From RGIG5050 sp045636065 (GTDB lineage: Bacteria; Verrucomicrobiota; Kiritimatiellia; RFP12; UBA1067), in NCBI GenBank assembly GCA_045636065.1, contig JAZTWW010000046.1, positions 1 to 64,000 of the forward strand: 64,000 nucleotides of DNA, given 5' to 3'. Positions 42,085-50,682 of this stretch are shown here, one piece after another. A program made the position numbers and the translations under genes. The stretch's first letter is position 1, and each line of letters begins with the position of its first letter. The notes under the pieces were generated by a model. It did not search any database and was not told the origin of the DNA. It saw only the letters and a list, made by a program, of their open reading frames with translations.

Positions 42085-43848
42085 CTATCTGCGCTCCTCT
42101 TTCTCCTTTGCGAAGAATCTTTCCCAGCGCGGTATGTACCAATCGCGGATAAGCTCGGGGTATTCGCGGTTGGCGTAGTCGGAAAGCGTGGTGACGCCGT
42201 ACTTGGGGTCGGTCCATGTGGTGATCATGCGCCTCAGGGCCTTGACTCCGCGCTCGCCTGCGCGGCGGCGGGCCTTCGCCTCGTAGGTGGAGAGCCTGAA
42301 AGCGGTGGGGACGTTGTCGGGGTTGGGGGCCATGATCTTCGCCATCTCGATGAAGTTGACTCTCGCCTCGGGATGGGCCTTGAGATCGGGAGCGATGGCG
42401 CGCAGCCTGTCCGCGCCGATCTGGCGAGTAAGGTCGAATATGTCGTACGCCATGTTCTCGAGCTCCGGCCCTTCAGGGATCGCCCCGTCGGCGATGCGCT
42501 CTTTAAGTACGGCCAAAAGCGTCTCGATCGCATCGTGGAGCTTCCAGGGCTCGTACCAGATTCCGAGCTTGGGGCCCCATGTGCTTACGCTATCGACGTC
42601 CCATGCGGGCTCGGCGCAGATGACGTTCTCGACGGCCCCCTCCTGGCAGCGGGGGCAGGCGTAGACGGTATTCTCGAGTATGTGCCACGCATCGAAGGCG
42701 CGCGTATCGCCGAAGCCGTAGCGGTTCGCGACCCAGGTGTGCAGCCAGTTGCGAAGCTCGCGCGCCGTCATTTCGCTTCCTTTGGGGCGCATCATCATCT
42801 CCTCGAAGAGATCGTAGCAGACGGGATTTGTGAAGAGGCCCTCGGAGAGCAAGCCGTATCCCCTGAACGTCTTGGCGCCCGGGCCCTTCGCGGCGCGCCC
42901 GAGGCGCGAGAAGGTCTTGAGGTTTCCGTAGAGGCCATTGTTGCCGCCGAAGTTGAGGACTTCGCACCATACCCAGGGAAGATCGCCGAACTCGATCTTG
43001 CAGACGGAATCCTCCGCGTCGAATGCGGACATGTCCTTTACCAGCGCCTCGACGAGCGTGAAGCGAGGATCTAGCCCGGCGCGCACCTCCTTTGTCGGGT
43101 TGGCCTGCCATGCCTGGACGACCCAGGTGACGCCAGGGAACGCCGCCTGCTGCGCGGCCTGCACGGCCTTCGTGGCGGCGGTGACGTCTATGCCGCCCGA
43201 CTTGCCGCCTTCGTGGAAGAGGTCGCCTGCAAGGTACTTCGGCTTTATGCCGTACACCTTTTCTAGGTTCCTGTGCCAGATCGCGGCGACCTTGGCGTAT
43301 TCGGCGCCGGTGGGGTCGAGGATCGGCGGGCGTTCGTAGACGCTCCAGAGCCCCTGCGGGATGGTTCCCGGGTGGGCGAGCGGCATCATGCCGGTGTATC
43401 CCTGGAGGATCGGCTCGATGCCGCGGCGCCTCATCTCGGCGGCGAGCCATCTGCCGCGTTCGCCGTCCTCGTCGACGGTCGCCTGGTCGAGCGGGCCGCC
43501 TTCGCCCGTCAGGTTGCCCATGAGCCACCACGCCCTTGCACATTCATCGGGAAGGAAGTCGAAGATCTCCTTGTCGCCGTAGCCGAGCTCGCGCAGCGTA
43601 AGCTCCCAGACCTTGAACGTGCCGTCCGTAAGGAGCGCGACATTGTATCCGGCCTTTTCTAGGCGGTCGAGCTCACCGGTCCATTCCTCGCGGCTGTAGA
43701 ACGCGAAAGTGTACGAGAGCGTGCAGTAGTTGTACGCGATCCTTATAGGCGCGGGCCCTTCCTCCGCAGGCGGAGCTACAGGCGCAGACGGCGTTTCGGT
43801 CGCGGCCACCGCCGCAGCCAGCATTGTCCCCCAAAGTGAAATTCTCAT
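42085..43848 (-). CDS. GH89 alpha-N-acetylglucosaminidase-like
   Basis: A 587-residue glycoside hydrolase like human NAGLU. An N-terminal signal-like segment (LWGTMLAAAVAA) is followed by YNYCTLSYTFAFYSREEW, AGDLFHEGG (candidate catalytic Glu) and WVWCEVLNFGG (second catalytic Glu). The C-terminal helical domain spans about 420-587. GH89 removes terminal alpha-linked GlcNAc, as in mucin O-glycans and heparan sulfate. Shorter than multi-modular bacterial GH89s, with no binding module. Own promoter upstream; AGGAGA before the ATG. Confidence 0.87.
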   Translation of the reverse strand: MRISLWGTMLAAAVAATETPSAPVAPPAEEGPAPIRIAYNYCTLSYTFAFYSREEWTGELDRLEKAGYNVALLTDGTFKVWELTLRELGYGDKEIFDFLPDECARAWWLMGNLTGEGGPLDQATVDEDGERGRWLAAEMRRRGIEPILQGYTGMMPLAHPGTIPQGLWSVYERPPILDPTGAEYAKVAAIWHRNLEKVYGIKPKYLAGDLFHEGGKSGGIDVTAATKAVQAAQQAAFPGVTWVVQAWQANPTKEVRAGLDPRFTLVEALVKDMSAFDAEDSVCKIEFGDLPWVWCEVLNFGGNNGLYGNLKTFSRLGRAAKGPGAKTFRGYGLLSEGLFTNPVCYDLFEEMMMRPKGSEMTARELRNWLHTWVANRYGFGDTRAFDAWHILENTVYACPRCQEGAVENVICAEPAWDVDSVSTWGPKLGIWYEPWKLHDAIETLLAVLKERIADGAIPEGPELENMAYDIFDLTRQIGADRLRAIAPDLKAHPEARVNFIEMAKIMAPNPDNVPTAFRLSTYEAKARRRAGERGVKALRRMITTWTDPKYGVTTLSDYANREYPELIRDWYIPRWERFFAKEKEERR

Positions 43849-43877
43849 GATCCCTCTCCTTTCGCAGATGTGCGGAT

Positions 43878-43891
43878 ATTATAACATATTC
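43878..43891 (-). promoter_or_regulatory. Extended -10 of the GH89 gene
   Basis: Minus strand ATATGTTATAAT with -10 TATAAT at 43883-43878 and a TG two bases upstream. No clear -35. The leader carries AGGAGAGGG before the ATG at 43848. Confidence 0.65.
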
Positions 43892-43914
43892 ACGAACAGT
43901 ATAGCTAGAATATT

Positions 43915-44376
43915 TCACAGCCATCGCATCAAGGCGCAGAATGACTTGAGCCAGGAGAGCTCGCGGCGGCGCATGCGGGAATAGTCGCCGGGGGAATTGT
44001 CGTCCGCGCCGGAGAGGTGGTCCATCCCGTGGGCGATGTAGAGAAGGAGCTCCTTCTCGCGGCTCCATGTGCGCCTTGACGGGGCCGCGCGCACGGCCTG
44101 GTCGAAGTTTATGAATAGTTCGCCGTAGAGCCCCGGCTCCTCCGGCGGTATCGCGTCGTACGCCTGGGTTATCGCGTCGGTTGGGCCGTCGATCCCCATG
44201 ATGGCCACATGCGCCTCGGCAGATCTCCTGTCATCGACGAGATGGACCACAACTTCGCGCCATACGGCCTTGACGCGCGCCGAGGAGCGCGCGGCGAACA
44301 TCTCCGCCGCGGCCTTCAGTTCGCGACGCGTAATCTTGAAAGAGGCGGGAAGCCTACCTTCGATCATTATGTCCAT
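43915..44376 (-). CDS. ybeY: Endoribonuclease YbeY
   Basis: A 153-residue YbeY. HGMDHLSGADD is the family metal-binding motif (H-G-x-x-H-L-x-G-x-D-D form; three ligands). YbeY matures rRNA and takes part in ribosome quality control. The ATG at 44376 follows the uvrC stop by 1 bp with GGGAGAAG upstream. Slightly divergent N-terminus. Confidence 0.9.
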   Translation of the reverse strand: MDIMIEGRLPASFKITRRELKAAAEMFAARSSARVKAVWREVVVHLVDDRRSAEAHVAIMGIDGPTDAITQAYDAIPPEEPGLYGELFINFDQAVRAAPSRRTWSREKELLLYIAHGMDHLSGADDNSPGDYSRMRRRELSWLKSFCALMRWL

Positions 44377-44377
44377 T

Positions 44378-45847
44378 TCACTTCTCCCCCGCCGCAGAGG
44401 CGGATATGCGCTTCACCTCTTTCGCAAGCTCAAGCCCGATCCCGGCGACGGCTGCGATCTCCTCGGCAGTGCGCCTTGCAATCGATCTCACGCTGTGGAA
44501 CGCCTTTAGAAGCGCCGCCTTCTTCGCGGGGCCTATCCCCGGAATCTCGTCGAGGGCGCTTTCGCGGATCGTCCTCTCCCTGAGCGCGCGGTGGTACGTT
44601 ATCGCGAAGCGGTGGGCCTCGTCCCTCAAGCGCGTCACCACCATAAGGGCCTCGGAGTCGCGCGGGAGAAGGATGCTTTCGCGCCCGTCGTCGAGGACAA
44701 GCTCCTCCATGCGCTTGGCTAGGCCGATCGCAGGGATGTCGCCCACGCCTATCTCCGCGAACGCGGCGCGGGCTGCCCTGAGCTGCGTTATGCCGCCGTC
44801 GCATATGTAGAGGTCGGCGCGCGGGCTTTTGGGGGCGATCGTCGACTCGGGGCCGTAGCGGCGCGCGACGACCTCGGCCATGGCACGCGGATCGTCCGCG
44901 CCCTTGAACGTCTTTATCCTGAAGTGCCTGTACCACCTGCCGTCCGGGAGACCGTCCACGGCGACGACGAGGCTAGCGACGTTGTGCGTGCCGAAAAGGT
45001 TTGAGATGTCGACGCATTCGATCACCTTCGGCGGGGCCTTGAGACCGATTGCGGCGGCAAGCTCCTCTATGCCTTTCAAGGCCGCCGCGCGCTTCATTTC
45101 GGGCGTGCGCCTTACGAAGTGCGCCTTTGTCATCTCCTTCAGGGCGAAGATCGTGTCCCTTAAGCGCGCGGCCTTCTCGAAGTCTGACGCGGCCGCCGCG
45201 GCGCGCATGTCGCCGTCGAGCTCGTGGATGACGCCAGGGCGCTCGCCGCGGAGGAACGCGCAGGCCTCGTCGAAGCGCGCGCGGTAGTCCTCCTTAGAGA
45301 CGCGCCCGAGGCAGGGTGCGGAGCAGGTGCGGATCACGTCGGCGAGGCAGTGGGTGTGGGACTCGGCATCGGGCAAGAGGTCGGCGCATGACCTCAGGCC
45401 ATAGCGCTTCTCGACGAAGTCCTTGGCGGCGCGCACGACGGGCGCGCTTGGGAAAGGCCCGAAATAGACGGCGCCGTCGTCGCGGACGATGCGGCATGTG
45501 CGAAGCGCGGGGTAGTCGATGCCGGGATCGGCCCTGAGCGCCAGGTAGCGCTTGTCGTCGCGCATCAGGATGTTGAAATGCGGCTTGTACTTCTTTATGA
45601 GGTTGGCCTCGGTGAGAAGCGCTTCGGCCTCGTTTCTGACGGTCATGAATTCGAGGTCGGCGACCGAGTTGACCATCGAGCGCACTTTCGGGGCAAGGTC
45701 GGCGCGGGGCCTGAAGTACGAAAGGACGCGCCGCCTGAGGTTCTTGGCCTTGCCCACATAGATTATGACGCCCCGGCGGTCGCGCATCATGTAGCAGCCG
45801 GGGCGGTTGGGAACGGACTTTAGCCGCTCCTCGACCTCAGGGGTCAA
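44378..45847 (-). CDS. uvrC: UvrC excinuclease subunit, shortened
   Basis: A 489-residue UvrC. The GIY-YIG domain (PGCYMMRDRRGVIIYVGKAK), a UVR motif (ASDFEKAARLRDTIFALKEM) and the RNase H-like endonuclease (ECVDISNLFGTHNVASLVV, DDPRAMAEVVARRY, ICDGGITQL, DEAHRFAITYHR) are present with their acidic residues and His; helix-hairpin-helix motifs end it. Typical UvrC is about 600 residues. Here only about 35 residues separate UVR and the RNase H part, instead of ~150. The start is TTG overlapping the tatA stop (TTGA). Confidence 0.92.
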   Translation of the reverse strand: MTPEVEERLKSVPNRPGCYMMRDRRGVIIYVGKAKNLRRRVLSYFRPRADLAPKVRSMVNSVADLEFMTVRNEAEALLTEANLIKKYKPHFNILMRDDKRYLALRADPGIDYPALRTCRIVRDDGAVYFGPFPSAPVVRAAKDFVEKRYGLRSCADLLPDAESHTHCLADVIRTCSAPCLGRVSKEDYRARFDEACAFLRGERPGVIHELDGDMRAAAAASDFEKAARLRDTIFALKEMTKAHFVRRTPEMKRAAALKGIEELAAAIGLKAPPKVIECVDISNLFGTHNVASLVVAVDGLPDGRWYRHFRIKTFKGADDPRAMAEVVARRYGPESTIAPKSPRADLYICDGGITQLRAARAAFAEIGVGDIPAIGLAKRMEELVLDDGRESILLPRDSEALMVVTRLRDEAHRFAITYHRALRERTIRESALDEIPGIGPAKKAALLKAFHSVRSIARRTAEEIAAVAGIGLELAKEVKRISASAAGEK

Positions 45848-46032
45848 GCGTCGCCTTTCGGCTTGCCTGAGCCGTCCCCGTCAGACGTCTCCTTCTCGCC
45901 CTCCTTCATGCCCTTGGAGAATTCGCTCTTGGCCTTGCCGAGCGAACGCGCGAGTTCGGGAAGCTTCTTGCTTCCGAAAAGGAGGATGATTATTATCGCA
46001 AGTATAAGAATCTGCCAAGGTCCGCTGAACAT
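45844..46032 (-). CDS. tatA: Sec-independent translocase subunit TatA
   Basis: A 62-residue protein: short N-terminus, one membrane helix (ILILAIIIILLFG), the FGxxKLPELARSLGKAK amphipathic hinge, and an acidic tail. TatA forms the twin-arginine export channel. tatB/tatC are not nearby. Followed with overlap by uvrC. Confidence 0.93.
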   Translation of the reverse strand: MFSGPWQILILAIIIILLFGSKKLPELARSLGKAKSEFSKGMKEGEKETSDGDGSGKPKGDA

Positions 46033-46077
46033 GTCTTTAGTCTCCTTTGTTTTTTGATGGGGCTACGGGTGAGAGGT

Positions 46078-47235
46078 CTATCTGACCTTCATGAAAAGCG
46101 TGAAAAGAAGCGGGATGAGAAAAAGCTGCAGGAGTGTGAAGCGCATGAGAACCTGGGCGTTCGACCACTTGAGGTTGCGCTTGCAGTGGTCGTGCAGCGG
46201 GCACCTTACGGCCCACGCGGCGCGCACGAGGAAGTTCTGCTTCATGCGCTCCTCCTCGGTAAGCTCCATGGAGGGCCTGACGTCCGCGCCCATCTTCTTG
46301 AAGCTCCTGAGAAGGACGAGCTTCGCGAGCCCCGCGCCGCCGTTGACGATGACGACGGGCATGAATGCGACGATGAGGAAAGGGTTGCCGGTTGCAAGGG
46401 CGCCAGCGCCCGCGAGAAGCCCGAGGAAGCGGCTTCCGGCATCGCCCATAAGGACCTTGGAGGGCTCGGCGTTCCACCAGAGGTAGCCGGCGAAGGCGCC
46501 TGCGGATGTCATGAGCATGACGGACCATCTCGCCGCGCAGCGCGATGCCGTGCCGCCGACGTCGATCAGGAAGTAGTGGGCGGTCCGCGTGTTGCCGATC
46601 ACAAGGTAGAGTACGGCCGCAAGGCAGACGAGCGTAACCATCGTGAGGGTCCCCGCGAGGCCGTCGACGCCGTCAGAGCAGTTGGTGACGTTCATTATGT
46701 ACCAGAGGAAGAACGCCGCGGACGGGATGTACACGTACCACGGAACGGCGAGCATCCCTTTCCAGAAGGGAAGCCATACTCTCGCGTACTCAAGCTGCCC
46801 CGTGCCCTTGACCATGCCGATATAGAGGCATGCGGCGACGCCTATCGCGGCGACGGCGTCGAGGAGGCCCTTTCTGAGCTGCCCCCACGGCACTTCGGCG
46901 CGGTCGTCGAGGTATCCGCAGACCATGGCGACGAAAAGGAAGAAGATCGCCCCTAGCTCGGCGAGCGTCCACGGGACGACGAGGAGGTACACCGGAAGCG
47001 CAAGGAGCGTCACGATGAATCCGGCGCCGGTATGCTTACCCTCGCTCTTCATGCCGTCCTTGCCGAGGATGGCCTTTCCGTGGTCCTTGGGGAGACGGTG
47101 CCAGAGGCGCGGCAGCATGCGCTGGACGAGAAGCGCCGTTCCCAACGTGCCAACGGCCATAAGAAACGCATTCGATCCGAAAAGCCTCAATGGACCCCAG
47201 AATCCGGCGAGCTGTTGTGATATACTGGAAAGCAT
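46078..47235 (-). CDS. mraY: MraY-like phospho-MurNAc-pentapeptide transferase
   Basis: A 385-residue polytopic membrane enzyme. GYLDDR, NVTNCSDGVDGLAGT, MGDAGSRFLG and the cytoplasmic HDHCKRNLKWSNAQV loop (HDH variant of the HHH motif) match MraY, which makes lipid I for peptidoglycan. It is divergent and not in a mur cluster. GGAGG lies before the ATG at 47235; the TTG four codons upstream is rejected. Confidence 0.87.
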   Translation of the reverse strand: MLSSISQQLAGFWGPLRLFGSNAFLMAVGTLGTALLVQRMLPRLWHRLPKDHGKAILGKDGMKSEGKHTGAGFIVTLLALPVYLLVVPWTLAELGAIFFLFVAMVCGYLDDRAEVPWGQLRKGLLDAVAAIGVAACLYIGMVKGTGQLEYARVWLPFWKGMLAVPWYVYIPSAAFFLWYIMNVTNCSDGVDGLAGTLTMVTLVCLAAVLYLVIGNTRTAHYFLIDVGGTASRCAARWSVMLMTSAGAFAGYLWWNAEPSKVLMGDAGSRFLGLLAGAGALATGNPFLIVAFMPVVIVNGGAGLAKLVLLRSFKKMGADVRPSMELTEEERMKQNFLVRAAWAVRCPLHDHCKRNLKWSNAQVLMRFTLLQLFLIPLLFTLFMKVR

Positions 47236-47254
47236 CTTTTCCTCCAAGGGACAT

Positions 47255-47268
47255 ATTATACCATATTT
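47255..47268 (-). promoter_or_regulatory. Extended -10 upstream of mraY
   Basis: Minus strand AAATATGGTATAAT, -10 at 47260-47255, 19 nt before the ATG at 47235. -35 not recognisable. Confidence 0.72.
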
Positions 47269-47280
47269 GCGCCGGCAGTT

Positions 47281-47994
47281 CTAGAGGCGATTTATCAAGG
47301 CGGATGCGAAGGCGGGGACGGGGGTCTCGAAGGACATTTCGCGGCCGTCGTGCGGATGGAGGAACTTAAGCCGCCATGCGTGGAGGCACATGCGCTTGGC
47401 GCCTTTGGCCGCGGGATTGTACTTCTCGTCCCCGACGACCGGGTGCCCGGCATCCTTGAACTGGACGCGGATCTGGTTGCGCCTGCCGCTTTTTAGGGCC
47501 ACCCTCACAAGACTGTTGCCTTCCGGTGTCACGGCGACGAGCCGCCACTCGGTGCGGGCGAACTTGCCCTTGGACGGATCGGCGACGCTTCTCACGTAAA
47601 GATCCTCGTCCTCGGCGAGATAGCTCTCGAAAACGCCCTCCTCGCTCTCCATGCGCCCCTCGACAAGCGCAAGATACTCCTTCCAGGTGATCTCGTTCCA
47701 ATGGCTGCGGAAGTACTGCTGCACCTCCTCGGTCTTGGCGACCATCATCACTCCGCTCGTCTCCCTGTCGAGCCTGTGGACGAGATACACCTTGAGCCGG
47801 CTCTTGAGCTGCCCCTTGCGCACATAGTCGCCAAGCATCGACTCGACGCTTCTCGTCTCGCCGCGCCTCGTTGGGCAAGTAAGGATGCCCGCCTCCTTCT
47901 CGACGACTATTACGTCCCTGTCCTCATACATTATCTCCACACCCCTCATCCTGCGCGACTTCGACCCGCCGCGCAGACCTGATCCGTCTTTCAT
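47281..47994 (-). CDS. RluA-family pseudouridine synthase
   Basis: A 237-residue RNA pseudouridine synthase. VHRLDRETSG holds the catalytic Asp, SGRRNQIRVQF and HPVVGDEKY are the conserved C-terminal motifs. No S4 domain precedes it. Target RNA cannot be assigned. ATG at 47994 overlaps the stop of the radical SAM gene by 4 nt (ATGA). Confidence 0.92.
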   Translation of the reverse strand: MKDGSGLRGGSKSRRMRGVEIMYEDRDVIVVEKEAGILTCPTRRGETRSVESMLGDYVRKGQLKSRLKVYLVHRLDRETSGVMMVAKTEEVQQYFRSHWNEITWKEYLALVEGRMESEEGVFESYLAEDEDLYVRSVADPSKGKFARTEWRLVAVTPEGNSLVRVALKSGRRNQIRVQFKDAGHPVVGDEKYNPAAKGAKRMCLHAWRLKFLHPHDGREMSFETPVPAFASALINRL

Positions 47995-49016
47995 CCTACA
48001 ACTCCCTCTCCCGGAGGCATGTTCTCGCCAAGAAGCGACGCCTCGGGGTTTCTGCTTTCAAATCCCTGAATCCATCCGTTCTCGAACCCAAAAGCTTCTG
48101 CGGCATCCGTCACAAGCGAGTACTCATCCTCCGTGACCCCCCTGTTCCACGGAGCGGTTTCCTTGGCCAGGTAGCTTGGAGTGTACTGGCTCATGACGCT
48201 TATATGAACTTCGTTTGAAAGTTCGTCCGCTATCCACGCAAGATTCTCGACCGCCTCCTCCGCATGGCCCGGCAATACAAGAATCCGCACAATTACGCCT
48301 TTTTTTGCAATTATACTACCATCCAAAGGGAGTCTGGCACCATTTTCAAGGAGTCTGGCACCGTTTTTGAGGGGACTGTCCCCATTCTCCGATGGGAGTC
48401 TGGCACCATTTTCAGGGAGTCTGGCACCATTTTCGGGGGCGGCTGCAAGGGGGCCGAGACGGGAGTAGAGGCTCTTCAGGGCGGCGCGGCTCGCCTCCAC
48501 GTAACGGGGGGCGGAGCTTGCCGCCAAAGCCGTCTCGTTGCGGGAATATCTCAGATCGAAAAGCGCAATGTCGCAGAGATCCGCGTACTCCTCCAAAGTC
48601 TCCACCCTTTCATAACCGCTCGAATTGTAGACGAAAGGGAGTCTGACCCCTTCATCGAGAAGCGGCTTTACCGCCTCCCTGATGGAGGGAAGATACGGCG
48701 TGGGCGAGACAAGGTTCCAGTTGGAGCACCTGTATTTGACGGCAAGCTCGCGCATGATCCCGGAAAGCCGCCCGACAGTCACGTCCTCGCCGCCGCCGCG
48801 CCAGCTCCAGGGGGAATTCTGGCAGTAGAGGCACTTCATCGTGCAATTCGAGAAGAAGATGCACCCTGAGCCGTTTTCGCCCACCAGGGGCGGCTCCTCG
48901 CCGAAATGCGGCCCCCATCTGAAAAGCCTGGGGCCGGCGCTGGCGCGGCAGAAGCCCAACCTCCCGCCGGCCCTGTCGGCCCCGCACATCCTTGGACAAA
49001 GCTCGCAGAGGGACAT
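47991..49016 (-). CDS. Radical SAM protein, PflA/AmmeMemoRadiSam-like
   Basis: A 341-residue radical SAM enzyme. CELCPRMC at the start and FFSNCTMKCLYCQN (CxxxCxxC binding the 4Fe-4S cluster) place it with pyruvate-formate-lyase-activase-like proteins (COG1313). The ATG at 49016 overlaps the pssA stop (TGATG), which decides the start against a longer upstream frame. Residues about 193-230 are a low-complexity run of PENGARL-type repeats encoded by copies of GGAGTCTGGCACC: an in-frame repeat insertion just before the conserved KGVIVRILVLPGH segment. Function unknown. Confidence 0.87.
   Translation of the reverse strand: MSLCELCPRMCGADRAGGRLGFCRASAGPRLFRWGPHFGEEPPLVGENGSGCIFFSNCTMKCLYCQNSPWSWRGGGEDVTVGRLSGIMRELAVKYRCSNWNLVSPTPYLPSIREAVKPLLDEGVRLPFVYNSSGYERVETLEEYADLCDIALFDLRYSRNETALAASSAPRYVEASRAALKSLYSRLGPLAAAPENGARLPENGARLPSENGDSPLKNGARLLENGARLPLDGSIIAKKGVIVRILVLPGHAEEAVENLAWIADELSNEVHISVMSQYTPSYLAKETAPWNRGVTEDEYSLVTDAAEAFGFENGWIQGFESRNPEASLLGENMPPGEGVVG
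48331..48428 (-). repeat. In-frame AGTCTGGCACC / GGGGACTGTCCCC repeats
   Basis: AGTCTGGCACC occurs at 48331, 48352, 48397 and 48418; the first two and the last two are 21 bp apart, so each unit adds seven codons. Between them is the palindrome GGGGACTGTCCCC (48371-48383). A related AGTCTGACCCC sits at 48640-48650 in the same gene. Confidence 0.85.
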
Positions 49017-49921
49017 CAAGCCTCCTCCACCGCGCCCTCCTGCCTCGTCTGCCCGCGAAGGTACCTGTCGCGGCTGCGGGTGAAGAGCCATATCGTCAAC
49101 GGGACGGATAGGATGTATCCGGTACCGATGACGGCCATCGTAAGCCATAGATTGGCGACGAGGAAAGCTATGAGGAAAAGAAGCCCCGTCATCGTAGGCA
49201 TAAGCCACTTCCGGGAGATGCGTACGCTCTTCAAGGAGATCGTCGGAAGCGTGCTTGCCATGAGCGAGCCCACGAAAAGGAGCATAAAGGACGTAAGCCA
49301 CGGCGAGCGGAGCCACGCAAGGCACTCGACATCGGCCCCGTGCTGCGCAAGCGAAAGGTAGTAGCATGCAGGGACAACCACCATCCAGCATCCGCCCGGG
49401 GCGGGAACGCCCGTAAAGAAGTGCTTCCAGTAGGGGAGCGTCGGCTTTTCGAGCATGGTGTTAAATCTCGCGAGCCTGAAGGCGTCGCATAGCGAATAGT
49501 AAAGCGCGAACGCGAGAAGGAAGTTCCTCGTGAAGCGCGACGTCTCGAACGGCATCGTGCTCGACACCCAGAAGTAGAGGAAGAGCGCGGGAGCCACGCC
49601 GAAGTTGACGAAATCGGCGAGCGAATCGAGCTCCGCGCCGAGCTTAGAGCTGCTCTTGAGAAGCCTCGCGATCCTGCCGTCGATGCCGTCGCATATGCAG
49701 GCGATGAGAAGCGCCACAAGGCACCAGAGCCACTGGCGCGGCGTCACAGGTACGCCCGAAAGCGTAAGCGCGTAGTTCTGCGCGGCGAATGTTATCGACG
49801 TGATGCCCGCGCAGACGGCAAGGCTTGTAATGAGATTCGGGACTATCGCACGCACGGGCACCCGGTCGCGCTTCTCGGCGCGAGTCTTCCGGCGGCGGCC
49901 CCTAAGCCTGAACTTCTTCAT
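49016..49921 (-). CDS. pssA: CDP-diacylglycerol-serine O-phosphatidyltransferase
   Basis: A 301-residue membrane enzyme of the CDP-alcohol phosphatidyltransferase family: DGRIAR, then GAELDSLAD, complete the DGxxAR-x8-G-x3-D-x3-D motif. About seven membrane segments. Makes phosphatidylserine. AAGGAGG lies 8 nt before the ATG at 49921. Follows psd by 13 bp, so both steps of phosphatidylethanolamine synthesis are in one operon. Confidence 0.93.
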   Translation of the reverse strand: MKKFRLRGRRRKTRAEKRDRVPVRAIVPNLITSLAVCAGITSITFAAQNYALTLSGVPVTPRQWLWCLVALLIACICDGIDGRIARLLKSSSKLGAELDSLADFVNFGVAPALFLYFWVSSTMPFETSRFTRNFLLAFALYYSLCDAFRLARFNTMLEKPTLPYWKHFFTGVPAPGGCWMVVVPACYYLSLAQHGADVECLAWLRSPWLTSFMLLFVGSLMASTLPTISLKSVRISRKWLMPTMTGLLFLIAFLVANLWLTMAVIGTGYILSVPLTIWLFTRSRDRYLRGQTRQEGAVEEA

Positions 49922-49934
49922 CTTGCAATCCTCC

Positions 49935-50666
49935 TTAGGCGAGCCTGCCAAGAACCGTCTCGCCGGCCGTCATGATCTGGCCGATCTTCACTTCGGGCTT
50001 GACGCCCTTGGGAAGGTAGACGTCCAGCCTGGAGCCGAACCTTATAAGCCCGAAACGCGCTGCGCGCTTCAAGGTGTCGCCATTCTCGACAAAGGGAACG
50101 ATCCTTCTCGCGACGAGACCCGCTATCTGCGTCACTCCATACGTTTCGCCGCTTTCGACCTTGATGAGATAGTTGCACCTCTCGTTGTCCTTCGACGCCT
50201 TGTCGAGGCTCGCATTGAGGAACTTCCCGGGGACGTAGACCTTCTTGAGGATCGTGCCCGCCGTAGGCATGCGGTTCACGTGGACGTTGAATACGCTCAT
50301 GAACACGGAAACGCGCCAGTACTTCTCGTCCTGGGCCTCGCCAAGCTCCTCGGGAAGAGGGACCTCGGCTATAAGGCACACTTTTCCATCGGCCGGGGAA
50401 AGTATCGCCTTGGGATCGTCCGGCGGATACCTGTCCGGATCGCGGAAGAAGAGGAAGACGCCCCAGCTGAGAAGAAGGAGCGGCAGGACGAGCCAGCTCA
50501 CGCCCTTGAAGAGGATGGCTAGCACGAAGACGCCGAGCGTCACGGCAAGCGCGATAAGCCCGAACCTTATCCCTTCGGGGTTGATGTACGGAAAAAGGTA
50601 CGCCTTGTTCGAGAAATCGGGCTTCGATTCGCCCACGGGCATTACGGTCTGCGATTTATAGTCCAT
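49935..50666 (-). CDS. psd: Phosphatidylserine decarboxylase proenzyme (PSD-A type)
   Basis: A 243-residue short-type PSD. Two membrane segments (about 34-70), DGKVCLIAEV and FMSVFNVHVNRMP, and the self-cleavage site GLIRFGSR, where Ser becomes the pyruvoyl group. Converts phosphatidylserine to phosphatidylethanolamine. AAGGAGAT precedes the ATG at 50666; longer frames upstream are rejected. Confidence 0.93.
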   Translation of the reverse strand: MDYKSQTVMPVGESKPDFSNKAYLFPYINPEGIRFGLIALAVTLGVFVLAILFKGVSWLVLPLLLLSWGVFLFFRDPDRYPPDDPKAILSPADGKVCLIAEVPLPEELGEAQDEKYWRVSVFMSVFNVHVNRMPTAGTILKKVYVPGKFLNASLDKASKDNERCNYLIKVESGETYGVTQIAGLVARRIVPFVENGDTLKRAARFGLIRFGSRLDVYLPKGVKPEVKIGQIMTAGETVLGRLA

Positions 50667-50682
50667 CTTTATCTCCTTGGCT

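Noticed and set aside
49017..49391. Extended N-terminus of the radical SAM protein
   Set aside because: The extension overlaps pssA and has no family similarity; the ATG at 49016 coupled to the pssA stop gives the proper Cys-rich start.
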